DNA of 21,642 nucleotides, taken from NCBI GenBank assembly GCA_002315795.1, contig DCIF01000028.1, forward strand, positions 17,099 through 38,740, given 5' to 3'. Of this stretch, positions 15,523-21,642 are shown in pieces (position 1 is the first letter of the stretch; each line of letters begins with the position of its first letter). The notes under the pieces are model-generated. The model was not told the DNA's origin. It saw only the letters and a program-made list of their open reading frames with translations, and did not search any database. Made by a program: the position numbers and the translations under genes. The DNA is from Bacteroidales bacterium UBA1733 (GTDB lineage Bacteria > Bacteroidota > Bacteroidia > Bacteroidales > UBA3663).

Positions 15523-17212
15523 TGGTGAGGAGATAACCATCATGCAGCAAGGTGATGAGTGGCATCACTGGATCACCGACATTGAGGGGCGTCTGCTTGT
15601 TCAGGATAGCGAAGGGTTTTATCGAATAGCTTCAGACCAACAATTTAGCGAATGGCAATCGAACAAAGCCAAAGCAGTTACCCGCTCTGCAGAAATCGAA
15701 AGTCATGTAAAAAAGTTTCCAAACGCAGGAACTCCCAAAGGATTGCTGATCCTGGTTGAATTCCCTGACAAACAATTTGCTGATTCCATTAATCAGATTG
15801 AATACTATCGAGACTTCATGATGAAGGAAAGATTTAATGATCTGAACAGCTATGGTTCAGTTCATGATTACTTCTATGAGAATTCGATGGGAACATTCGA
15901 TCCCCAATTTGATATCTATGGTCCGGTGATGATGAGCCAATCTATCTCATATTACGGCAAGAATAATTCTTTTGGGAACGATCAAAGAGCGTATGAGACC
16001 GTTACAGAAGCTTGCCAATTGTTGGAAACAGAGATTGATTTCGCGCAATATGACAATGATGATGACGGCTTTATTGATCTGGTCAGTGTAATTTATGTTG
16101 GTGAAGGAGAAAACAATGGTTCCAGCGGCACCGATTTAATTTGGCCACATTCCTCGATAGTTCCGACCAGCAAAACAGTCGTTGTAGATGGGAAAACTGT
16201 CAGCAGATACATGTGTACAAATGAATTATACCAAGGATTGAAAGATGGCATCGGCACTTTCTGTCATGAGTTCTTACACGCATTAGGGCTGCCAGATACC
16301 TATAACACTCAAAGTGGCAATTATATCAATGGCAGTTTTGACATCATGGAAACAGGCCTCTATCTAGGAAGCAGCCTAGGAAGTAATCGAAAAGAGGGCC
16401 GATGTCCAAGTGCCCTCACCGCTTATGAGCGATTTGAACTTGGGTGGCTGATGCCAGACTCATTGGTCGGAAACAAGCAGGATCCGGTTATCACATCGCA
16501 CAAAGATACCATTCAAACAGGAAGCCACCTGTATACTATCGTTACGGTTTATGATACTACTTATGTAATATCTCCAGACACCCTTCCATGCCTGACCACA
16601 ACCAATAAAGCTTTGCTGCTACCAGTAAAGAGTAATACCAAAGATGTTCGCGACGGAGAGTATTACATTTTTGAAAACAGACAGCAGACAGGATGGGACT
16701 CTTACCTTCCAGGACATGGCTTACTAGCGTGGCACATTGATTATGACAAGACAATATGGAACAATAATATTGTCAACAACAGCATTGATCATCCTTGTGT
16801 GGAGTTAATCAAAGCTGACAACAAATTACCTTCCGCAGGAACGGCAGCCAGTGATCCATTTCCTGGAACGAAGAACAACACCGAGTTCTCCGCGGCCTCT
16901 TCTCCTGCCCTTCTCGGATGGGATATAAAAGGATCTGGAAGCGGGAAAAGTCAACCCATAAATAATGCAGCGCTTACCGACATCAAGGAAGAGTATGTAG
17001 AAGAAAGATCGACTACAGAAATGACCATCATGTTCTCATTCACAGATGATGGTCCGAAGCATTACTTAGGGATAGAGGAAATACAGGAAGAGTATTCTCA
17101 AGAGAGCGCGTTCCCTAATTTCTACCAGACGAAACGTGTGTGGCAAGATGGTAAGCTTCTAATCATAACACCAACAGGTATTTATGATCAGTATGGCCTC
17201 CAGATAAAATAA
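15380..17212 (+). CDS. Secreted M6-family (immune inhibitor A-like) metallopeptidase
   Basis: The reading starts at 15380 (MTNLNRKTEANVKD) and gives 610 residues. A basic n-region and the hydrophobic core MVLIVMVLVVSQLTAA form a signal peptide of about 35 residues. An N-terminal prodomain (WHHWITDIEGRLLVQD) follows. The catalytic part has YDNDDDGFIDLVSVIYVGEG, with an acidic calcium-binding-like loop near 225, and the zinc motif HEFLHALGLPD: His296, Glu297, His300 and Asp306 (HExxHxxGxxD). This is typical of M6 peptidases, secreted proteases with broad substrates. The extreme C-terminus (GKLLIITPTGIYDQYGLQIK) resembles beta-strand sorting tails common on exported Bacteroidales proteins; that is inference. 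The gene overlaps the helicase gene by 143 nt in the +1 frame. A start at 15437 would lose the basic n-region; one at 15290 overlaps still more. Confidence 0.88.
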   Translation: MTNLNRKTEANVKDIITRTMVLIVMVLVVSQLTAAPVRHQSRKMLQPNGEEITIMQQGDEWHHWITDIEGRLLVQDSEGFYRIASDQQFSEWQSNKAKAVTRSAEIESHVKKFPNAGTPKGLLILVEFPDKQFADSINQIEYYRDFMMKERFNDLNSYGSVHDYFYENSMGTFDPQFDIYGPVMMSQSISYYGKNNSFGNDQRAYETVTEACQLLETEIDFAQYDNDDDGFIDLVSVIYVGEGENNGSSGTDLIWPHSSIVPTSKTVVVDGKTVSRYMCTNELYQGLKDGIGTFCHEFLHALGLPDTYNTQSGNYINGSFDIMETGLYLGSSLGSNRKEGRCPSALTAYERFELGWLMPDSLVGNKQDPVITSHKDTIQTGSHLYTIVTVYDTTYVISPDTLPCLTTTNKALLLPVKSNTKDVRDGEYYIFENRQQTGWDSYLPGHGLLAWHIDYDKTIWNNNIVNNSIDHPCVELIKADNKLPSAGTAASDPFPGTKNNTEFSAASSPALLGWDIKGSGSGKSQPINNAALTDIKEEYVEERSTTEMTIMFSFTDDGPKHYLGIEEIQEEYSQESAFPNFYQTKRVWQDGKLLIITPTGIYDQYGLQIK

Positions 17213-17237
17213 ATGCGCCTCCGGAAGGGAGACGCAT
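17213..17237. terminator. Hairpin between convergent M6 peptidase and ddh genes
   Basis: ATGCG-C-CTCC (17213-17222) pairs with GGAG-A-CGCAT (17228-17237) around a GGAAG loop, with one C/A mismatch. It begins directly after the M6 stop codon and lies 27 nt from the ddh stop, so it may serve both genes. Confidence 0.65.
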
Positions 17238-17264
17238 TGTATCGAGTATTGATCGGGTGCAGGA

Positions 17265-18164
17265 TTATACCAGGTGGCGGATGAGTTCCTCCTTGTCGCC
17301 ACAGAGCATGTCGATGACTGGAATCTCGATCATGGTGTAAGCACCTGGCTGCTGCTTCATAGCGGCACGAGCTACGTTAACAAGTACCTGTGCGGTAAGA
17401 GCAGGGTTGTTGATCTTCATGTTGAACTCAAAGAGCTGGTTGTGAGTCTTGCCACTGACGCCCTTACGAGTGAGGTTCACTCCATGGCCAACGTCATTGA
17501 GTGCATCAACACTCTCTACCTGGAATACGTGAGTCTCATCGCTGGCGAAATAAGGATCAGCCTTGATAGCCTTGGTTACCTCTGCGAGATCAGCGCCTTC
17601 CTCAAGCTCAACGTAAACCATACGGCGGTGGATACCCTGACCTACAGGGATGGTCATTGACAATGCATCCTTCACGCCCTCCTTAGAGCGGACGCAAACG
17701 CTGTGACCCATTGAGCGACCAGGACCGAAGTTGGTATAAGAGATACCCTTTGGAGCCAAGCTCTCCATGAGTGAACGAACGATAGAGTCACTACCTGGAT
17801 CCCAACCAGCCGAGATGATGCTGACAGCATTATTTGCCTTAGCAACCTCATTGAGACTACGGCGAAGGTCAACAATCTGAGTGTGGATATCGAAAGAATC
17901 AACGGTATTGATACCGAGAGCAAGGCACTTCTTAGCATACTCCTCAACCTTACGAGTTGGAGTAGCAAGGATAGCAACGTCAACATCCTGGAGTTCTGTG
18001 ATGTCTTTAACGACTGGATAGTTAGCCAATTCTGCAGGTTTGTTTTCTGCACCACTACGGCGAACTACACCTACACACTCGAAGTCCTGTGATGCCTCGA
18101 TAGCCTCGAGTGCATACTGACCAATGTTGCCATAACCGACGATGGCTGCGCGAATCTTCTTCAT
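17265..18164 (-). CDS. ddh: meso-Diaminopimelate dehydrogenase
   Basis: This 299-residue NADPH-dependent enzyme reductively aminates tetrahydrodipicolinate to meso-diaminopimelate in one step, feeding lysine and peptidoglycan synthesis. The N-terminus has the Rossmann dinucleotide motif VGYGNIGQ (9-16) and VGVVRRSG (32-39). SFDIHTQ (89-95), ISAGWDPGSDSIVRSLME (116-133) and TNFGPGRSMGHSVCVRS (143-159) match the Ddh substrate-binding and dimerisation regions known from Corynebacterium and Bacteroidota enzymes. HNQLFEFNMKINNPALTAQV is the typical C-terminal block. Length matches the usual 300-330. The gene stands alone, divergent from rluA-like. A TATCTTTG promoter element lies about 46 nt upstream. 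Ddh provides an alternative to the multi-step succinylase or aminotransferase routes; whether those also exist cannot be seen here. Confidence 0.94.
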   Translation of the reverse strand: MKKIRAAIVGYGNIGQYALEAIEASQDFECVGVVRRSGAENKPAELANYPVVKDITELQDVDVAILATPTRKVEEYAKKCLALGINTVDSFDIHTQIVDLRRSLNEVAKANNAVSIISAGWDPGSDSIVRSLMESLAPKGISYTNFGPGRSMGHSVCVRSKEGVKDALSMTIPVGQGIHRRMVYVELEEGADLAEVTKAIKADPYFASDETHVFQVESVDALNDVGHGVNLTRKGVSGKTHNQLFEFNMKINNPALTAQVLVNVARAAMKQQPGAYTMIEIPVIDMLCGDKEELIRHLV

Positions 18165-18209
18165 TGTTGTCTATTTGTTTTTTATCAATTGTTTTTCAGA
18201 TTTCGTGCG

Positions 18210-18244
18210 CAAAGATACACTAAATATTAAAAAGTCGTATCAAA
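18210..18244 (-). promoter_or_regulatory. Candidate promoter for ddh
   Basis: On the minus strand, TATCTTTG (18217 to 18210) is an exact -7 match, and TTTG (18244 to 18241) lies 23 nt upstream. The long spacer matches that seen before metY. Confidence 0.6.
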
Positions 18245-18348
18245 ATGCCCGAATATTTTGAAAATTATATCAAAATTCTATTAGAATAAAAGATTTTTGA
18301 CAAAAAACAATAGAAAAAAGAATCATAATGTAAAGATATTTTGTAGAA

Positions 18349-19062
18349 ATGCAAATCATATACGAAGATAATCATCTTTTAGCCGTAAGCAAGACCTGCC
18401 ACGAGATCGTGCAAGGTGATAAGACGGGCGACGAGCCATTGCCAGAGACCCTGAAACGATTTATCAAAGAGCGAGATCAGAAACCAGGCAATGTCTTCTT
18501 AGGTGTCACACACCGTCTGGACCGACCTACTACAGGTGTGGTCATCTTTGCCAAGACGAGCAAAGCACTCGAAAGGATGAATCGCATGTTTGCCTCAGGT
18601 GAAGTGCATAAGACCTATTTCTGCATCGTCCCGAATGTCTGGAACGAGGGGGCCACTGTAGCCAAAGAGGCTGACCTGAAGCACTGGTTGGTACGCAACG
18701 AGTCACAGAATCGTAGCTATGCGTATGAGCAACCTCCATTAGACAAGAACGGACAGCCACAGAAAGAAGCCAAGGAGGCGCGTCTGCACTATCAGGTCAT
18801 TGCCACCACTGACCGTTATGCGCTCCTTGAAGTAAAGCTCTACACAGGACGCCACCACCAGATACGCTGCCAGCTCTCAAAGATCGGACTCGTCATCAAA
18901 GGAGACCTGAAATATGGAGCCAAGCGCTCTAATCCTGATGGGGGTATCTCCCTGCACTCACGCAAAGCGGAGTTTATCCATCCGGTAAGTAAGGAGAATA
19001 TTACGATTGTGGCTCCTACTCCCGATGATACGCTCTGGAATGCGCTGACAGGTAACCTTTAA
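18349..19062 (+). CDS. RluA-family RNA pseudouridine synthase
   Basis: The 237-residue protein consists of the catalytic domain only, with no N-terminal S4 domain. It opens with IIYEDNHLLAVSKTCHEIVQ (3-22), the usual 'yeDd.llvvnKp.g' block. The catalytic motif HRLDRPTTGVVIFAK has Asp58 as the nucleophile that attacks uridine. HKTYFCIV follows, and YTGRHHQIRCQLSKIG near residue 165-180 is the conserved substrate-binding segment. The enzyme isomerises specific uridines in rRNA or tRNA; the site cannot be assigned. It starts five nt after a TATTTTG sequence that is a poor promoter candidate. The S51-like gene begins 42 nt downstream on the same strand, so co-transcription is possible although a functional link is not obvious. 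Confidence 0.92.
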   Translation: MQIIYEDNHLLAVSKTCHEIVQGDKTGDEPLPETLKRFIKERDQKPGNVFLGVTHRLDRPTTGVVIFAKTSKALERMNRMFASGEVHKTYFCIVPNVWNEGATVAKEADLKHWLVRNESQNRSYAYEQPPLDKNGQPQKEAKEARLHYQVIATTDRYALLEVKLYTGRHHQIRCQLSKIGLVIKGDLKYGAKRSNPDGGISLHSRKAEFIHPVSKENITIVAPTPDDTLWNALTGNL

Positions 19063-19074
19063 CTCGTCGTTTTG

Positions 19075-19102
19075 AATTTGTAATTCATAATTTGTAATCT
19101 AT
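19075..19102 (+). repeat. 14-bp tandem repeat before the S51-like gene
   Basis: AATTTGTAATTCAT (19075-19088) is followed directly by AATTTGTAATCTAT (19089-19102), two mismatches apart. It ends two nt before the start codon of the next gene. Confidence 0.7.
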
Positions 19103-19104
19103 TA

Positions 19105-19854
19105 ATGATCACTCATTTCTTGACCAGCAGTCCTTTCTTCGGCTACGATGGAGACCTCAATCCAGCCAACTGGCTGCTTGACGAACTTCATGCGCGTTTG
19201 CCTCAACCCCTGAAATGTCTGCTCATCACCTCTGCTCCCGATGATATTGAGATGACCGACCGTATGGCCTGGGGAGTGCGTGAGGCTTTCGACCATGTAG
19301 ATCTTTCTTTTGATCACTACGAGGTCCTCGACCGTCGCACACAACGATGGGCAGCACGCATGATCAAAGAAGCCAACTTCATCATACTTTCTGGAGGACA
19401 TGTCCCGACAGAAAACAAATTCTTCACCGAACTGAAGTTGCGCACTAAGCTTAAGAATTGGCATGGTGTCATCGTGAGCATCAGCGCTGGTTCGATGAAC
19501 TGTGCAGACATTGTCTATGCATCTCCTGAAATGGAAGGAGAATCGATAGATCCTGAATATCAACTATTTTTGCGCGGATTAGGTTTGACAAACATCAACA
19601 TCCTACCCCATCTGGAGATGCTTCGTACCTATGTCCTCGATGGCCGTGACCTGCTGAAAGACATCGTACATAGCCATAGCTATTCTGTACCGGTGTTTTG
19701 TCTGAACGACGGTTCTTACTTCCTGATTCAGAACGGTCGAAGCGAACTCAGAGGTGAGGCTTATCTTTATCATAAAGGGATCATGAAGCAAATCTGCAAG
19801 GATGGCGAGCGAAAGATCCTGTGCAAGAATGGCACTTTGAGAACCATAAAATAA
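19105..19854 (+). CDS. Peptidase S51-like / class I glutamine-amidotransferase-like protein
   Basis: The 249-residue cytoplasmic protein has the S51 (peptidase E, cyanophycinase) fold. The start HFLTSSPFFGYDGDLN is followed by LLITSAPDDIEMTD (39-52), ILSGGHVPTENKFFTEL (94-110) and the nucleophile block VIVSISAGSMNCAD (122-135), with Ser127 in the SAG motif. NILPHLE (165-171) carries a likely catalytic His, and CLNDGSYF (199-206) closes the active site. S51 enzymes hydrolyse Asp-X dipeptides or isoaspartyl/beta-linked peptides such as cyanophycin; the substrate here is unknown. It stands before an ATP-grasp ligase gene (101 nt away) and an esterase-like gene, which suggests it may act on an amide-linked product of that ligase. 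It could also be a general dipeptidase. Confidence 0.82.
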   Translation: MITHFLTSSPFFGYDGDLNPANWLLDELHARLPQPLKCLLITSAPDDIEMTDRMAWGVREAFDHVDLSFDHYEVLDRRTQRWAARMIKEANFIILSGGHVPTENKFFTELKLRTKLKNWHGVIVSISAGSMNCADIVYASPEMEGESIDPEYQLFLRGLGLTNINILPHLEMLRTYVLDGRDLLKDIVHSHSYSVPVFCLNDGSYFLIQNGRSELRGEAYLYHKGIMKQICKDGERKILCKNGTLRTIK

Positions 19855-19904
19855 TAGCTTTCCATATCCCTTGACGATCTTTCATTGATCCTCAAAGATA
19901 TCAA

Positions 19905-19934
19905 TTTTCCATTTCATATTTTTCCATTTCACAT
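19905..19934 (+). repeat. 15-bp tandem repeat before the ATP-grasp gene
   Basis: TTTTCCATTTCATAT (19905-19919) is followed directly by TTTTCCATTTCACAT (19920-19934), differing at one base. A weak interrupted hairpin lies just upstream (TTGA-GATC with GATC-TCAA, 19871-19895) and could be a leaky terminator or processing site. Confidence 0.75.
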
Positions 19935-19955
19935 TTTTAATTTCTAACATATAGT

Positions 19956-21152
19956 ATGAATTTTGTATATATTTCTCCGAACTTTCCGGATGCAGCCTGG
20001 AAATTCTGCGCTGCACTGAAGAATAATGGAGTTCGTGTTTTAGGTATCGGTGATCAGTCATACGACACTCTCACACCTCAGCTGAAGGGTGCATTGACCG
20101 AGTATTTTAAGGTGTCAAACCTCGAAAACTACAGTGAGGTCTATCGTGGCGTAGCTTATTTCGCCTGGAAGTATGACCGCATTGACTGGATTGAGTCGAA
20201 CAACGAATATTGGCTGGAGCTTGACGCTCGTCTGCGTACCGACTTCAACGTAAATACCGGCATCAAGTCAGATGCAATTGGTGCCATCAAAGAGAAATCT
20301 GAGATGAAGAAGCACTATGCAGAAGGTGGCATCCGTACCGCTCGTCAGATTAAGGCTTCTGAAGGCTTTGACAACGTAAAGCGTTTTGCGCTCGATGCCG
20401 GCTACCCACTTTTTGCCAAGCCTGATGTAGGTGTGGGAGCTAATGGCGCGCGCAAAATCGTCGATGAAGGCGATTTGTGGCGATTCTATCAGGAAACTCC
20501 TCAAGCTTTCTGTTATGTCATCGAAGAGTATGTCACTGGCAATATCTGTGACTACGATGCCGTGATCGACTCACACGGTAATCCGATTTTCGAGAGTTGG
20601 AGCGTCTGTCCGCCTTCAATCTCTGACATTGTCAACTATAACCTCGACTCTACCTATTATGTTGAGAAAGACATGAACGAGAATCTCCGCTACTGGGGAC
20701 GTCAGTGTATCAAGGCTTTCAATGTCCGTTCACGTTTCGTACACCTCGAGTTCTTCCGTCTTGACACTGCTCACCGCGGACTTGGCAATGTAGGAGACTT
20801 TGTAGCACTTGAAGTAAACATGCGTCCTGGTGGCGGCTTCACTCCAGATATGCTCAACTATGCACACAGTGTAGATGTCTATAAGATCTGGGCCGATATG
20901 GTTGCCTTTGATCGTCGTACGACTCCAGATCTGCATGACGATTATTACTGTGTCTTTGCAGGTCGTCGTGATGGCAAGACCTACAACCTCGATCATAAGC
21001 AGATGATGGAGAAGTATGCATACGCTTTGAAGCAATGGGACCGTGTCCCTGACGCGCTCTCTGGCGCTATGGGCAACCAGAGCTACATTGCCCGATTTAA
21101 GACCGAGGACGAAAAGAACAAGTTCCTCTGGGATGCATGCCAGCGTAAATAA
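19956..21152 (+). CDS. ATP-grasp carboxylate ligase-like protein
   Basis: The protein has 398 residues. A pre-ATP-grasp domain (1-110) opens with NFVYISPNFPDAAWKFCAAL and includes DWIESNNEYW (77-86). The ATP-grasp core follows: KEKSEMKKHYAEGGI (112-126), PLFAKPDVGVGANGARKI (151-168, with Lys155 as likely ATP-binding Lys), VIEEYVTG (188-195, the adenine-hinge block) and HLEFF (263-267). ALEVNMRPGGG (284-294) supplies Glu286, Asn288 and Arg290 for metal and phosphate binding. Such enzymes activate a carboxylate as an acyl phosphate and join it to an amine, thiol or other nucleophile; substrates are not readable from sequence. The esterase-like gene follows after 26 nt, indicating an operon. It is not biotin carboxylase or D-Ala-D-Ala ligase as far as I can see. 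Confidence 0.85.
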   Translation: MNFVYISPNFPDAAWKFCAALKNNGVRVLGIGDQSYDTLTPQLKGALTEYFKVSNLENYSEVYRGVAYFAWKYDRIDWIESNNEYWLELDARLRTDFNVNTGIKSDAIGAIKEKSEMKKHYAEGGIRTARQIKASEGFDNVKRFALDAGYPLFAKPDVGVGANGARKIVDEGDLWRFYQETPQAFCYVIEEYVTGNICDYDAVIDSHGNPIFESWSVCPPSISDIVNYNLDSTYYVEKDMNENLRYWGRQCIKAFNVRSRFVHLEFFRLDTAHRGLGNVGDFVALEVNMRPGGGFTPDMLNYAHSVDVYKIWADMVAFDRRTTPDLHDDYYCVFAGRRDGKTYNLDHKQMMEKYAYALKQWDRVPDALSGAMGNQSYIARFKTEDEKNKFLWDACQRK

Positions 21153-21175
21153 TTCCTAACTCCTCATTCCTCACT
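21153..21175 (+). repeat. Degenerate 7-8 bp pyrimidine-rich tandem words before the esterase gene
   Basis: TTCCTAAC, TCCTCAT and TCCTCACT run head to tail between the ATP-grasp stop codon and the next start, leaving 3 nt before the ATG. The units vary in length and sequence. Confidence 0.5.
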
Positions 21176-21178
21176 GAA

Positions 21179-21642
21179 ATGAACGTTCAATATCATAAAT
21201 GGTACAGTCGCTACCTGAATCGCGACATGGAATATAAGGTTTTCGGAGATAACGGACATGCGCTCATTGCCTTCCCTTCACAGGATGGCCGCTTCTACGA
21301 CTTCGCAGATCAAGGTATGATTCATGTCCTCTCTCCCTGGATTGAGGCAGGCAAAGTACGTGTGATCTGTGTCGATGGCATTGATTGGGAGACCTGGTCG
21401 AACTTTGGTGGCGATGGCCGCTGGCGCATCGAGCAACAGGAGCGGTACTTCAACTACCTGATTGAAGAACTTCTGCCAAATATCCGCCACTACGAGGGAG
21501 AAACCTTCATGACCACCGGCTGTTCGTTGGGAGCCATGCACGCTGCCATTCTCTTTTTCCGTCGTCCCGACATCTTCGACACCCTGATTGCACTCTCTGG
21601 TCTGTACCACTCGCATTATAGTTTCCCATACTATAACGATGA
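21179..21642 (+). CDS. Esterase-family alpha/beta hydrolase, 3' end outside window
   Basis: The frame is open from ATG 21179 to the right edge (154 codons), so only the N-terminal part is seen. MNVQYHKWYSRYLNRDMEYK and ALIAFPSQDGRFYDF fit the putative-esterase (D-type esterase) family, where a PSQ.GR..d.. block follows the first strands. The nucleophile elbow TTGCSLGAMHAAILFF gives Ser116 in G-x-S-x-G (GCSLG), and the segment RRPDIFDTLIALSGLY that follows is typical of the family. There is no signal peptide, so a cytoplasmic location is likely. The catalytic Asp and His lie beyond the window. It follows the ATP-grasp gene by 26 nt, so a shared transcript and pathway are likely. The substrate is unknown. 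Confidence 0.8.
   Translation, partial: MNVQYHKWYSRYLNRDMEYKVFGDNGHALIAFPSQDGRFYDFADQGMIHVLSPWIEAGKVRVICVDGIDWETWSNFGGDGRWRIEQQERYFNYLIEELLPNIRHYEGETFMTTGCSLGAMHAAILFFRRPDIFDTLIALSGLYHSHYSFPYYND

Noticed and set aside
1..21642. CRISPR arrays, insertion sequences, prophage genes, tRNA or rRNA
   Set aside because: No regularly spaced repeats, transposase or integrase motifs, or cloverleaf or rRNA signatures were seen on either strand.

Overview
The window reads as chromosomal DNA of a Bacteroidota bacterium, most likely order Bacteroidales and probably Prevotella-like. The evidence is: recurrent promoters of the Bacteroidota type (TTTG, about 20 nt, TAnnTTTG) in front of several genes; no clear Shine-Dalgarno sequences; a long SecA with extra insertions; a Bacteroidota-type lipoprotein N-acyltransferase (Lnb); a short Hc1-like histone H1 homologue; and a two-component-regulator-type beta-propeller sensor. 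I saw no phage, transposon, CRISPR array, tRNA or rRNA.

Layout, left to right. (1) 1-1127, minus: the 5' part of a nucleotidyltransferase that runs off the left edge and seems to carry a second, ATP-grasp-like half. (2) 1390-7956, plus: a 58-residue Hc1-type DNA-binding protein, then Lnb, a PafA-like alkaline-phosphatase-superfamily protein that overlaps lnb by ATGA, and SecA. The last three form a plausible export and lipoprotein-maturation unit. (3) 7948-8284: stacked hairpins/terminator, a consensus promoter, and a roughly 200-nt structured RNA candidate whose ends pair perfectly over 10 bp and which ends in a U tract (6S-like in shape). (4) 8310-11067, plus: YraN-family protein, then a periplasmic propeller/Y_Y_Y sensor that stops just after its transmembrane helix with no kinase. 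(5) 11161-12438, minus: O-acetylhomoserine sulfhydrylase, separated from the sensor by a 15-bp perfect hairpin. (6) 12639-17212, plus: secreted M64 metallopeptidase, DEAD-box RNA helicase, secreted M6 metallopeptidase; the signal peptide of the last is encoded out of frame inside the helicase tail. (7) 17265-18164, minus: meso-diaminopimelate dehydrogenase. (8) 18349 to the right edge, plus: RluA-type pseudouridine synthase, an S51 peptidase-like protein, an ATP-grasp ligase, and the start of an esterase-like hydrolase. Short degenerate tandem repeats sit directly before each of the last three genes.

Most genes are housekeeping (secretion, lipoprotein acylation, methionine/cysteine and lysine/peptidoglycan metabolism, RNA modification and unwinding). 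The parts most likely to be undescribed are: the apparently metal-ligand-less phosphatase-fold partner between lnb and secA; the structured RNA; the kinase-less sensor; the dual-coding overlap; and the S51/ATP-grasp/esterase group, which has the parts for making and hydrolysing an amide- or ester-linked small molecule. Family calls come from motif recognition by eye; no database search was possible.
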